A stretch of DNA of 64,000 nucleotides from Apiosordaria backusii (taxonomy: Eukaryota; Ascomycota; Sordariomycetes; Sordariales; Lasiosphaeriaceae): contig JAUKTV010000004.1 of NCBI GenBank assembly GCA_030549205.1, positions 1,736,001 through 1,800,000 of the forward strand. The letters run 5' to 3'. Shown here one piece after another: positions 21,867 through 32,438 of this stretch. How positions within the stretch are numbered: the first letter of the stretch is position 1; each line of letters begins with the position of its first letter. Below the pieces are notes generated by a model. The model was not told where the DNA came from, did no database searches, and was given only the letters and a program-made list of their open reading frames with translations. A program made the position numbers and the translations under genes.

Positions 21867-22775
21867 CTAAAACTTCGTCGGGATAAACTTCTGCGCATCC
21901 TCCCTCTGCTGCTCCGCGCTCTGAGGAAAAGCCGCAATCCCCGCCACAATCCCAGCCGCCATAAAACACAGCGAAATAATCGACCAAATCACCCCCCAGC
22001 ACTGGCTCGAACCACCATACCGCTTAGCAAACACACTCGCGTCCGAGCTGTTGACTTTTCGCAAAATCAAATCATCGCACTGTTGTCATCTCTGTCAGCA
22101 CCTTCTTTCCCTCCCCACCTCATCCAATTCATGGGTCAAACTTACAATATCCCAAACACTATACAAACTACTCATAACCCCAATAAACAACACCACAAAC
22201 CTCAGCGCCTCCGCCCTCTGAATAAACCAACACCCCACCAGCAACCCCACCGCAGCCAACACCGTCCCAACCGTCAACCAATCCCTCCTCCCCCACCAAA
22301 TCGTCAGCAAAAAACAAACCCCAATCACAATACTCGCAATCTTGCTCGCATTGATATTAAACCCCGCAAAAGTCAGCAACGCCCCGATAAAGCTACTCCC
22401 CAAATACCCCGCCGGCAGCGTCAGCCCCGACCTGCCCCCTTGCATGTGCGTCACCCCCCCTTCTCGAGGATCGAGGCTGATGGACTTGACTTTGCCGCCG
22501 GTGAGCACGCACGTGATGGCGTGGCCAAACTCGTGGAAGGCGATGACGAGCATCTTGAAGGGCCAGAGGACCCAGCGGATGTAGGGGAGGTTCCAGAGGA
22601 GGGCGATGCCGACTACGTAGGCGGCGATGACGCCGAGGGTGACTTTTTGGGCGTCGGTTACGGTGAGGGCGCGTTTGGTGATTTCGGAGCGGGGGAGGAG
22701 GTGGGGGGTGAGGGTGAGGGCGGTGGCTCGGGCGAGGGTGCGCCAGGTGGGCGGTGGTGGGCTGGTCGGTGCCAT
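21867..22775 (-). CDS. M50B-like membrane metallopeptidase
   Basis: Two exons, 22775-22146 and 22079-21867 (66-bp intron, phase 0), give 280 residues. After a Pro-rich start come membrane segments VIAAYVVGIALLW and WVLWPFKMLVIAFHEFGHAI, the last carrying the zinc-binding HEFGH (HExxH). GGKVKSISLDPREGG and LPAGYLGSSFIGALL follow, as in the peptidase M50B-like family. Further hydrophobic helices lie before a cytosolic-type DDLILRKVNSSDASVFAKRYGG and a final helix. The family is predicted to be intramembrane or membrane-bound zinc peptidase; substrate unknown. The start is the ATG nearest the conserved part. Sense composition flips at about 22450. Confidence 0.85.
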
Positions 22776-23443
22776 CTTGATATTGAGGTGGTGGGGTTTG
22801 TTTACTTCTCGATAATCGTTGATGATGCCGGGGGTGGAAATCGGCGGGGTAGGTAAGCAAACGGTCGCGAAAAGAATGTGTCGTCGTCGGGGACGGAGAA
22901 AAAAAATACGGAAATGAGGAAAAAGAGAAAAGGCAGACTTCAAGATGTGGTGGTGTTTCAAGTTCTCTTAACAGAACCGCTCAACATGCAACTTCTGCAG
23001 GCTGTGCTTGCCCTGCTTGCGCGTCGCCCGTCTGAACAGGGGGGCATTGGCATCTGATCCCAAGCTTCTGGTTGGTCCCTCCCCCGCTGGGGAGTTCCAG
23101 GTGGTGGCTTGGTATGTACAGCTGGTCCGAGCGCCGGGAGTGTTGAGTGGGGCCTGCCTTTTTTTATTTTTAGGTAGGAGGGCCGGCGACGCTAAGCCCT
23201 GAGGCCACTCCAGGGTTGAACCTTCGCAAACAACTGCCGGGGACCCTTAACCGTTTGTGGGGATTAGCTCTTGCCATCTCAACTCCGGCTCCGGTTCTTC
23301 AATCCCTATTCATGATGTTTTGTGACCCTTCATAAGTAATCAGATTGCTTATACTCGAAAATTCAATGTGCTATCCTGAAACACCGACGATAACGCCAGT
23401 ACAGTTATCTTGCCCCCACAGCTCCCTCTCACAACCCACTCAC
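22776..23443. other. Intergenic, promoter of the M50B-like gene
   Basis: About 670 bp with no recognisable gene. Confidence 0.6.
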
Positions 23444-23862
23444 TCACTTCAAAGCATCATGCCCCCAATTCTTCAAACTCCTATAACTCCTACTCCCCGT
23501 ATCCCTCTTCACCCCCTCCTCCTGCGCCAAATGCCGTTTACAATACCCCACAACCTTCCGCATATGAGGAATATCCCCCTCATCATACCCCTCCGGGTCC
23601 CGGTCAGGGTTCCTCCTCAAAATCTCCAAGATGCGCCTCCCGCTCTCGTGCCCTACGCTCTCTCCTCCCGATTCCCCGTCGTCATCTTTTGCCTTCTTCC
23701 ATCCCGAGGACGTCGAGGCCGAGGTCTTGAGCCAGTCTTCCAGTTCGGGGGCTGTCATGTTGACTAGCTGGTTAAATTCCCTACAGGGTGGTGGTTAGTT
23801 GAGCGCTGGGATGGACAAAAAGGTAGGGCGTACTGGATGACGGTTGAGGTGTCCTTGACCAT
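23444..23862 (-). CDS. DUF3140 protein of bacterial type
   Basis: Two exons, 23862-23834 and 23780-23444 (53-bp intron), give 121 residues. The join reads MVKDTSTVIQEFNQLVNMTA and continues with ELEDWLKT, GWKKAKDDDGES, SVGHESGRRILEILRRN, HMRKVVGYCKRHLAQ and SLKNWGHDALK. These are the hallmarks of DUF3140, a short family mostly found in actinobacteria and other bacteria, of unknown function and sometimes called DNA-binding. The predicted start matches where bacterial members begin; upstream the frame meets a TAA with no other ATG. The intron shows the gene is established in the fungal genome. Confidence 0.8.
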
Positions 23863-24781
23863 TTTGACTGCGTCTTTTCTGGTTGATGTGATGATATCGT
23901 TCGGCTTTGAGTTGTGTTATGAGCCTGGAAAACTTCAATCTTAAGTTGAGGGGCTCATAACCCCTTTATCAAGTCAGCTCACAGGCAAACACAAAACTAA
24001 GACACACTGCGTCATCGACTGCTCGTCCATTGTTCACTTCAAAACATTCTCCTTTTCGCAATGACGACATAAAAGTACATCAAAAAACAACTGATTCACT
24101 GATATCCCAGCTAAACTCAAGTAGGTAATCTATTCTCTCGTCGTTGTAGTGAAATCGACCCCAGAAAGAAAGAAAAAAAAAATACCCGCTATCTACGCCT
24201 CCCTTTCGTGATAGTGGTAGTTTGCTGTGAAGGAGGCAAGGTGATAAAACGCCAAACCAATTAAGACACACCCCAATTTTGGCCCCCTTCCCTATGCGCC
24301 GCCCTGATTGAACATAATACAGTAGCCATGAGAGCTTGCTTCCAAAATCTCAAACCTCTCAAACACAAAGAAAAAATAAAGACCCGACATCTCGTCCAAT
24401 CGAGCCTTAAATCCACCCCCCTTTTCGTCTTGTTCAGTCTTCTGATCTGGCAACGGCCAACTCCCTGATATGTGGTAACAGGGGTGAAGGACCATCAGAT
24501 CAGACGAGACAAGCTTCTTTTGTCGAAAATGGAAAATGATGCAAACCCGATTTTGAACCCATCGGGCACACAAATGTTATCCGCCTTCCGATCCCATGAT
24601 GATAGTCCCTCCTGAAATTCCGCCCCGAATGTCTGCCACCCGCAAATGTAGAGTGCGAAATATCATCCCCCCAAACGCCAAAAACCCCACCCTCATATGC
24701 GATGTTGACCCGACCCAAACTCCATGTACGTCCGATGCATGTACCATTCGAGATTGCAAAGATGCTCCGAAATAGAAAACT
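23863..24781. other. Intergenic: CAF-1 3' flank and DUF3140 promoter
   Basis: About 920 bp without a recognisable gene. Confidence 0.6.
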
Positions 24782-26820
24782 CTACTCCCCCTTGACCTTG
24801 TGCTCCCTGCCAGACTTGACAATCAACTCGGCAAAAGCGTTCTTGACTTGTGCCCGAGTGCAATTGTTGTGGTCATTGGTGAACAGTTCAATTACGCCGA
24901 CCTTGCTCAGCGTGGGCCTCTCCCTGACAAGAGCCTTGAGCTTCTCTTGCAGCTCGAGGGGCAGTGGCTGCTGAGATCTCTTCTTGCCTGCTCCAGCATG
25001 GAGTGCCTGGAACGCATCTGTTGGCGCGGTACGAGAAGTAGGGTTAGCAGACTGTTCTTGCAGTGTAAGACTCGATTTCGCAGCAGCAGATGCTGATTTT
25101 GTCGCACTCGCAGCTGTGCTCGATTTCTGGTTACCTGTCTCAGATTTGGCTGGCTTTGGAGTTTCCCAATAGGCGGTAGAAAAGGGGTCAATGCTGTGGT
25201 GGTGTTCGAGTTTGTCTAGAAGCTGGTTAGCAAGGCTCGGCATGATCTAACAGAATCGAGTTTGCTTACCGAGAATAAACTCCATCCTCCACTTGTACAT
25301 CTTCATCTCAGATGTACCCCGCTTGCGGTTCTCCCAGCACAAACCACTGCTCTCGGGCTCCATCCCACCAGAGAACACCATGCGAGAAGGACCAACATCA
25401 TCCGCATCATCGAGGAAGTCCGCCATGTCCTCATCCTCATCTTCATCGTCTTCGTCGTCCAGATCCTCAATGTCTTCGCCGTCCTCTTCTTGCCACTCAG
25501 CCTCCGAATCGTAGTCGTAGGTCAAGGGGAGGATGTCTTTGCGGACAGGGCGTTTGGCTAGCTTCTTGAGACCCGCCAGACCTTTGGGATAATTGCTGAT
25601 TGTTCCCACATATGGCGGCCGCACATCCTCGAAAAACTTTATTGAGACCACAGGCACCTGGTTCAGAAGTTCCTGCAGGTGCTTAGCCTGCTGGGATGTC
25701 TGAGAATCCGAGGAAAACTCGGCCATGATCTTCTTCACGCTCGGGAAAGTCTGGCCGCGTTTGACCTTGAACGGGAGTTCCAGAACCTCCAGGGCATCAA
25801 AAGAAGAGGCAGGGGTATGAGTTCGGACGCCAGAGATATATTCCTCCAGAATCTTGGTTTGAGCCTCGCGAGTCTTCTCGTCCATCTCAGCGGGGTTGGG
25901 AGCGAGCCTGACATGTTCCTTTAGGTAGAAGTCCTTGAACATCTTTTTATAAAGAGACTGCTCCTTATCCTCAGTCTTGACGGGCGTCTCCGTTGAGGTC
26001 GTCGCATCGCCGTTTGGGACCTTGACAGCAGCCGGCTGGTCCTTTTTTGGTGTGCTGGTCTTCAGCATACTGAAGAGAGTGGGCTGACTGCGAAGTTTCT
26101 TAGCCGCCTCCTCCTCCTTTTCCCGCTTCTTCTTCTCTTTCTCCTCCTTCTCCCGCCTCTTCTTGGCAAGCTCCTCCTCCCTTTCCTTCTTCTTTTGATC
26201 CTTCTCCGCCTGCTTTTGGCGCTTCAACTCTTCAGCTTTGGCAATTTCCTCGGCCTTCTTCTGCTTGGCCGCCTCCCTCTCCGCCTTCTTGGCCTCGTCA
26301 GCTGCAGCCCTGGCCGCCTTCTCTTCAGCACTGAGGACCGTGCGCTTCTTCTTTTCGGGGGCCTTCTTGGAAGGGTCGTTGTTGACTTGTGCCGGCTCAG
26401 AGGCAACGGGCTTCGTTGTTGGGACCTTGCTGAGAATCACTGGCGCAGAGCGAGAGGGCGTGTTGGGTGTCGGTGACTGCCGGTCTAGAGGACTGCTCCC
26501 TGATGCTGTCAAGCCGGGGGATTGGGCCGGAGGCGAGCTCAGAGGAGAGCTGAGGGGATCTTTGGCGTCCAAATCATCATTGCTATTTTTGGGGGACTTG
26601 ATCTTCTTTTTCACCGGGCTATTCTCTTCTGTTGAGCGGTCACATGTTAGGAATGATCATGGAGAGACTGCTGATTCAGAGATAACCACTTACTGTCACT
26701 TCCACTGGAACCCTTGGGCTTGGGCCCCTCCGACTTCAAGAAGTCCTCCAAGGTTCGTTTCCGCTTCGCAGACTCGGCCTGCTGGAGGTGCTGGTTCGGT
26801 TCTTTCGCGGCGAGAGTCAT
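24782..26820 (-). CDS. rlf2: Chromatin assembly factor 1 large subunit (p150/Cac1)
   Basis: Three exons (26820-26694, 26628-25270, 25215-24782; introns 65 and 54 bp) give 639 residues. CAF-1 deposits H3-H4 behind replication forks together with PCNA. The N-terminus (KRKRTLEDFL) resembles a PIP-like/nuclear signal region. A long Lys/Glu-rich (KER) helix spans about residues 130-240. The core has VRPPYVGTISNYP, the acidic LPLTYDYDSEAEWQEE segment with a following Asp/Glu stretch (ED domain), and MADFLDD. The C-terminus LVRERPTLSKVGVIELFTND resembles the winged-helix DNA-binding domain of p150. Length is in the fungal range. The start is the only ATG with the conserved N-terminus. Confidence 0.93.
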
Positions 26821-28126
26821 CGTGATGTATGATGCTGTTGCCTACTGCCTTCCAATGGCTTTCTCTCGATCGGTTGGTGGGTCGGTCGCTCGTTCTCAAA
26901 GGTGCCAATTACAGCAAAGGGTAATTATTTAAGGAAGAGAGGGGTGAAAAGCAGGACCAAGGCTCAAATCATTGCCAACGGTGAACAATACCAGGGTATT
27001 CGCTTGAAAAAGAATTGATTGGCGAGAAAAGATGTTGTCGACGATTCTCTAGAAGCCCGACCGCAAGTTGCAACGTTCAGGTACAAATCGGGTGGAGATT
27101 CGGTGGTTTGGTGGTTGTTGAGAGCGTGAAGAGTAGTTGCCGGCAAATGATTGGTAAAATAGCCTGGGCGAAATCACGTCTCGGTCGCGCCTCCTTTTTT
27201 GAAAGGCGTGTATTCGACGCGTCAAATTAGTGTGCTGTTAGACCCCTGTTGTGGCTTGCTGTGGCGTGGCCCCAAGCTGATCCTGGAGCGGTTGGTGTGG
27301 CTTGTGTCTCTGTCTGGGGAAGGCTGGCTGGAAGGCTACTCCGTAAGACTGAGTGGAGATGTGAGTTGGAGAGTTGGAAGAGGTTGAGGTCAAAGTCCTG
27401 GCAACGAATTTATTTGTATTTACATCACGATAGCAATCCTATTGTGTCTATTCACTTTTCATTGTCTCTATTGACTGACTATTGTAGTTACAGTGAATAC
27501 AAAGCCCCGCACCATCTCGATTGTTCTGGTGAGGTGGTGAGGCAGACGCTCTGAAAAACTCGGCTATTGCAGATGGATCTGAGAGTCTATTTATAATGAC
27601 CGTGATATAGGATCGACTTCCAAGGAACTGATCGCAAGCGAAATCCGGAATAGCCGCCCGAGCACTTTGGCAAGGTTGCTCTTGTTTCAGGAAATGAACC
27701 GCTGGTCTGGTATTTTCTGTCGTCATCGATTGGAGTCCATCAAGCCCCAATTAGCAGGCTACAACGTCACATGAGGAGGGGAAAGTGTGCACATAGTATA
27801 TACCAAAACAAATGTCATTCACTGAAAATTCGCTGGGGACCAAGTCCTGCTTTTACCTCGCGGATTTGCTCCCACCGATTGTACATACATATATAGACCT
27901 TGAACCTATTGCCACACGCCATGACCAGCAAAAACAACAAATAGCGAGTGGCGGGTATGTTGAAATCGAAAACCTCAGAGAAAATCCATTTGCGCTAGCT
28001 ATGCTTTGAATGATGGCCCATAAACGATTGTTGCCCTTGAAAATGAGGGGGTATAGGTGCGAAGCAAAGTAAGGAAAACAAAAACGCCAAAAAAAAAACG
28101 CCGTATTATCGGTTCCTCAATCCATT
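26821..28126. other. Intergenic, 1.3 kb
   Basis: Promoter side of the CAF-1 gene and 3' flank of the next minus-strand gene. No convincing coding sequence. Confidence 0.55.
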
Positions 28127-29230
28127 TTAGTCGGGGTTGGCAATGTACAAGCGGCCGGCCGTGAGCGTCATTGTTCTCTCGTCCACACTCCCTCGTCTTT
28201 TGAGTTCATCAGGTGTTCTCAGACTCTTCTCCCGCGTTACTGATGCATTTCTCGCACTGTTGTTGGCCAACTGTGCACCGTTTGTTTGTAGATCAGGGAC
28301 AGTGTCCAGTCGCTCTCCACTGCTACCACTGGCGAAACTCTTCGCCTTCCCAGTGTAAGAATCCTCGCTGGCAATTTGTTGCTCGCCCTGGGTGTCCTCC
28401 ACCAGTGAGCCTGACCGCTCTGGTGTTCCGTGCGGGCTCCACCTGGCTCCTCCACCCTGTGTAACCTGGCCGAGGCCTCCGGACGAGCGATAAGGTGCTG
28501 CTTTCCTGCTGCTGGTCGTGCTACTCCTGCTGGAACTGCCTTGCCGGCGGTGGTTTGATCTCTGAATCGTAGCTTCATCCTCGCTTTCCTCTCCTTCCAC
28601 CTCGGTGGCACTAAGACGTAGAGGCACACCCCCGACGACGTTGAAGTTGCTCCCTGGGGAGTATCCAATGACGGTGGGTTTTCCGTGGTGTCTGATCTTA
28701 GCGGCAACCTTTCCGCCGGCAGAGCTTAGGCCGGTCGAGGTCCGACCGGCGCTCACGGGTCCGAGCGAAGGGCTGTTGTTTGCCCCAACCACCTCCGAGT
28801 TCGCCCGCACCTTGGCCATGCGTTGCTGTGCAAGAAGCCTGGCATCCTCATGCTGAGCGCGGTCGCACCAAACTGTAGCCTTCTGTTTTCGAAGAAGTGC
28901 CACATAACCTCCTGGCTGAGGAGAACCAGGTGCCCCGCCGGATCGACTGGAGGTGGACCTCCTGATGTCCACAGAAGGGGAATTCCTGTAAGGGGCAGCA
29001 CCGCCACTAGAAATGGTGCTAAACGTATTTACGCTGGGAGATCGGCGCTGATGTTGTACATGAGGTTGAGCGAGGTGCGTTTGAGGGTAGTAGTTGTTTG
29101 GAGGGGCGGCGATTGAAATTGCGCGGGGAATGTATTCGAAGAGGTTGTACGGTTCCTCGAATGTGAGTAGGCAATTGCACTCATCGACGGGTCCATGGGA
29201 GGGGCTCGCCGGCGAGCATATTCGGTTTCA
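28127..29230 (-). CDS. Conserved fungal protein of unknown function, 5' end unresolved
   Basis: From about 29230 to the stop at 28127 the frame is continuous for about 365 residues: DECNCLLTFEEPYNLFEYIP, then SINTFSTIS-like Ser-rich sequence, GGYVALLRKQKATVWCDRAQ, AQQRMAKVRA, IRHHGKPTVIGYSPGS, a Ser/Arg-rich middle, and the end RRRGS-like RRGSVDERTMTLTAGRLY with IANPD. The KQKATVWCDR block and the SVDERTMT ending look conserved in ascomycetes, but I cannot name the family. No ATG exists in this frame before a TGA at about 29241, and no good YAG acceptor is nearby. So the first exon must lie upstream (candidate at 30243-30411), or an indel breaks the frame. Low-complexity and probably cytoplasmic. 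Confidence 0.55.
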
Positions 29231-30242
29231 AGCATTGTCCCGGCCGGTCGCGCATGCGACGCCTGAACAAGCATGCGCGCGAGGGCAGGGAACGGAAAGT
29301 CGTCGAATTGGAGAAGGCGGTGGTTCAGATATAAGTGCTGTCGTTGTCTCCAGGGAAACGGCAAGTTTCTAGTTGGCGGTACTTGTAGGACTTTTGGATT
29401 TGAGAGTTGTAGTGGTCGCGGCCACGCCGAAGTACACTAGGGGCGATTGGGCGGCCGCCGTTGAGTGTGATGTTGCTGTGACAGAAGATAGCGTTTGGTG
29501 TCTGTGATAGCAACGGCGGATGGCAACAGTGATTGGCGCTTCCTTAGTGAAGCTTCTCGAGGTCGCAGAGGTGGTCAGCCGCCAGCCGAAAGTGAACGGG
29601 ATCGAGGGGGGGATGTTTCGAGGTCGATGTGGTTGGAAAAAGGATGGGGAGGCGGGACGAGCGCGGTTGAAAAAGGCAAAAAGGGCAGCCACTGCTTAAG
29701 CTTGTGTGAGTGAGTGAGAGACTTGGCGCTCCCACGTTGCATGCCCTGCGGAGACTGGGCAAGTGGGCCTTGTCCGATGATGTTATGGTGTGGAGATGAT
29801 CCGAGTGCCCGCGGCTGCGCTGTGCTCCGACTGACAAGGGCGGCCTGACAAGCTTCGGCAAAGCTTCCCTGCTGTTTGCTCAGAACACTGATAAGGAGCC
29901 GCCCACGATCTCTTCCTCTGTGCCTTGATTCCAGACCCTTTGTCGAAAAGTTGCGCAATTGATTCTGTCTTGTTTTCCTGTCCTTCTCGAGGCCCTTAGT
30001 GAAGCAATTATTGAAGGATGAGCCGGACCAGCACCCCGCGTCCTGAATCACGCCAAAGGGAGATTGCAATTGTGGGATCGCAAGGGTCGCCGAAAATGAC
30101 AAGCGCCGAGACCCAAGGGCCAAAAGTGGGCTTTGTGCGTCCCAGGACAGCTGAACAAGGCCCAAGCAAACTGAAAGAAAATGAGACTCTGCACCAGCAT
30201 CTACCTGATCTTGCAGCTGAGAAGCTTGTAAGGTACACATAC

Positions 30243-30411
30243 CTCTGAGCACCCTGTTCATCAAAGAAGCTGCCGTTTTGGGTGTTGATATTGATGCTTG
30301 CTTCAGCTGGGCTTGAAGAATAGGTCTTGATGGTGGGGTTGATTGGCGGGGGGTGGGGTTTCCACCATTTGATGCGCTGCAGCCTGACTGACCTCTGTCG
30401 ACATCACACAT
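30243..30411 (-). CDS. Candidate first exon of the 28.1-29.2 kb gene
   Basis: ATG at 30411 opens a stretch with RPILQAQLKQASI and TPKTAASLMNRVLR, then a donor GAG|GTATGT at 30242. The SLMNRVLRG-like end looks like a real conserved start. No in-phase acceptor to the downstream exon was found within the next 1 kb, so the link is a guess. Confidence 0.3.
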
Positions 30412-32438
30412 CACGATCGCACCGATCTAGGTGGGAGTTGTATGTATAACTTGTTTGTTGTCGTTGCCCAAAAGCAAGACAATGGGCGCAGAGTTGGCAC
30501 ACAATGGCACACTGTTTCAGACGGTCGGCCACAGACATCAAGGAGAAGATTAGAGTATTTATGGCACACTCACGAAACAATGTCAGAAACACTGCTGGAG
30601 AGGCACAGAGGCACACATTGCAACGTCAATATCACGGAACCAACATCACACACAATCCATACCTACATATGCGAATGCGGAGTCCATCACAGCGCCCAGA
30701 CCCTACAAATCCCAATCGACGAAACTTCCAGTGGCCGAGTGCATGAATTAATTCTCTTACTTCCGCGGCCGGACAGAGCGACCGAGAAGCCTCATGAGGG
30801 TCAAAGTTTTTGCATATGTCCTGCTGCTGCCCACGGAGGAGGAGGCTGAGCTTCCGTGCTGTACCGCATACCTTTGGGTTGAGACTGATTGGTCGCCGCG
30901 ATGTGCTTCTCCTCTTTGGCACACAAGAAGACCAAAGCAATGCGAGAAGCGGCTTGCACAACACGGCCCGGCCGCTTCTTGGGTCTCTTCGCCAAAAGCC
31001 TCCTGTCGGCTTCCCAAAGAGGAACACTGCTCCTGCACAGCAGATCCCTCGCCAGCTGATGAAGAAGCACACCACGAAGATTCGGAGAAATAAGAGCGTG
31101 CCACGAAGCAAGGCGTCAAAATCGGACCTATGATGCTGTGTATCAGTAGAGTACTTTTCCCTTGACAACAAACGAGGATTGCCCATTGGATAGCCGTAGA
31201 TGCAGTGGGGATCCATTGTAGGGCTCCCTCTAGATAGCTCTCTCTCATGCTATGATCAGGTAAATGTTTGTCCTGGCCAATGAAACTGCTTTCCAGGGCC
31301 ATGATGGTTGCATGCAAGCGAAGGACAGTGGCCCGTGCCAAAGCATGGTCAAATGGCGGGGTTGTCCCTCCGTGGGAAGCGGCATCTTCATCCGATCGCG
31401 TAGGACCGGGGCGATCCCGGCGCGGGAGCTCTTGACATCGGACGTTGGTGTCCTCGTGCCATTTTCGTCGTCTTCCATTCGTTCTCACGCCACTGACAAG
31501 AACTCAGCGCCATATGGAATCGCCGTGGGTGCATCCGGGACAAGAGCGTAGAGCAGACCTAGCGCATGTGGTCTTTCTTGCGCAAGAGCTGATTTTTTGG
31601 TCGGGAACAGGCCAGGAGAACTTGCGGGGTACCTGGTAAGGTAGCCAGGGACCAGACTTCCGGCCCTCGGTGTTGTAGGGATTCTATCAAAAGAAGTCGA
31701 CGGAGCGTTCGGATGCCGGATATCCCCCAACCCAGTGTCTTGAAATATCGATAGTACGACGGGGAGGCCGCGACAGGACAATATTGTGCTGTCCAATGAA
31801 TGGTTCGCCGCTTCCGAGTCAGCTCCGGTAGTCAAGAACTGGATAAGCCGGCATCGCAATTCGAGCATCCTGTTTGCCATTGTGTGATTGTCCCACAGGA
31901 GAATGCGATATTTTGTCGGCTGAGGTGAGGTCAGATGAGGTTCAGCAAGATCCCCTCACTTGGAGCACATGTCGTGACGTCGAGGAACAAGAAGAGGAGG
32001 GTTGTCAGTGGTTCTTTTCCTTTTGGCGCTGCTAGGGTAGCCCTGCTGGTGGATCCTTGGTCCCGGGGGTCTGTTTTTTCTGGCTTGGCTTCAGGTACGG
32101 TACCGCAAGCGCACACCGCCGAGGCCGCTGCTGGAAAAGTTGAAAGAAAACTGGGAAAGGCGCGATGCGAGCAAAGCCCTTTTGCGAGTCGAGTGAGCTT
32201 CTTCTTCCCAAAAACTTGGAACTCACACCTCTTGATCCCACGCCCGTTGCCATCCAATATTTCTCCATCTCTGGGGCGCAAACGGGACCTGGTACCCCCC
32301 TTTCATCCGCTCCACTCCTCAACTACCGAGCGATAGACTGTCTCTTGTCCTAAGGACATTTCTCTTATGTCCACCCCAAATATAACGTATTGATCTCCAT
32401 CGTGCTCCCGCCTCCCGAGCTATGGTTGGCTTGACGTC
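30412..32438. other. Intergenic, 2.0 kb
   Basis: Several overlapping open frames, none with family character or splice support. I see no gene. Confidence 0.5.

Noticed and set aside
29575..30414. 279-codon minus-strand ORF
   Set aside because: Only its first ~56 codons look protein-like; the rest follows a consensus splice donor and has random composition.
30757..31488. 243-codon minus-strand ORF in the 2-kb gap before SYG1
   Set aside because: No recognisable domain, atypical composition, several equally long overlapping frames.
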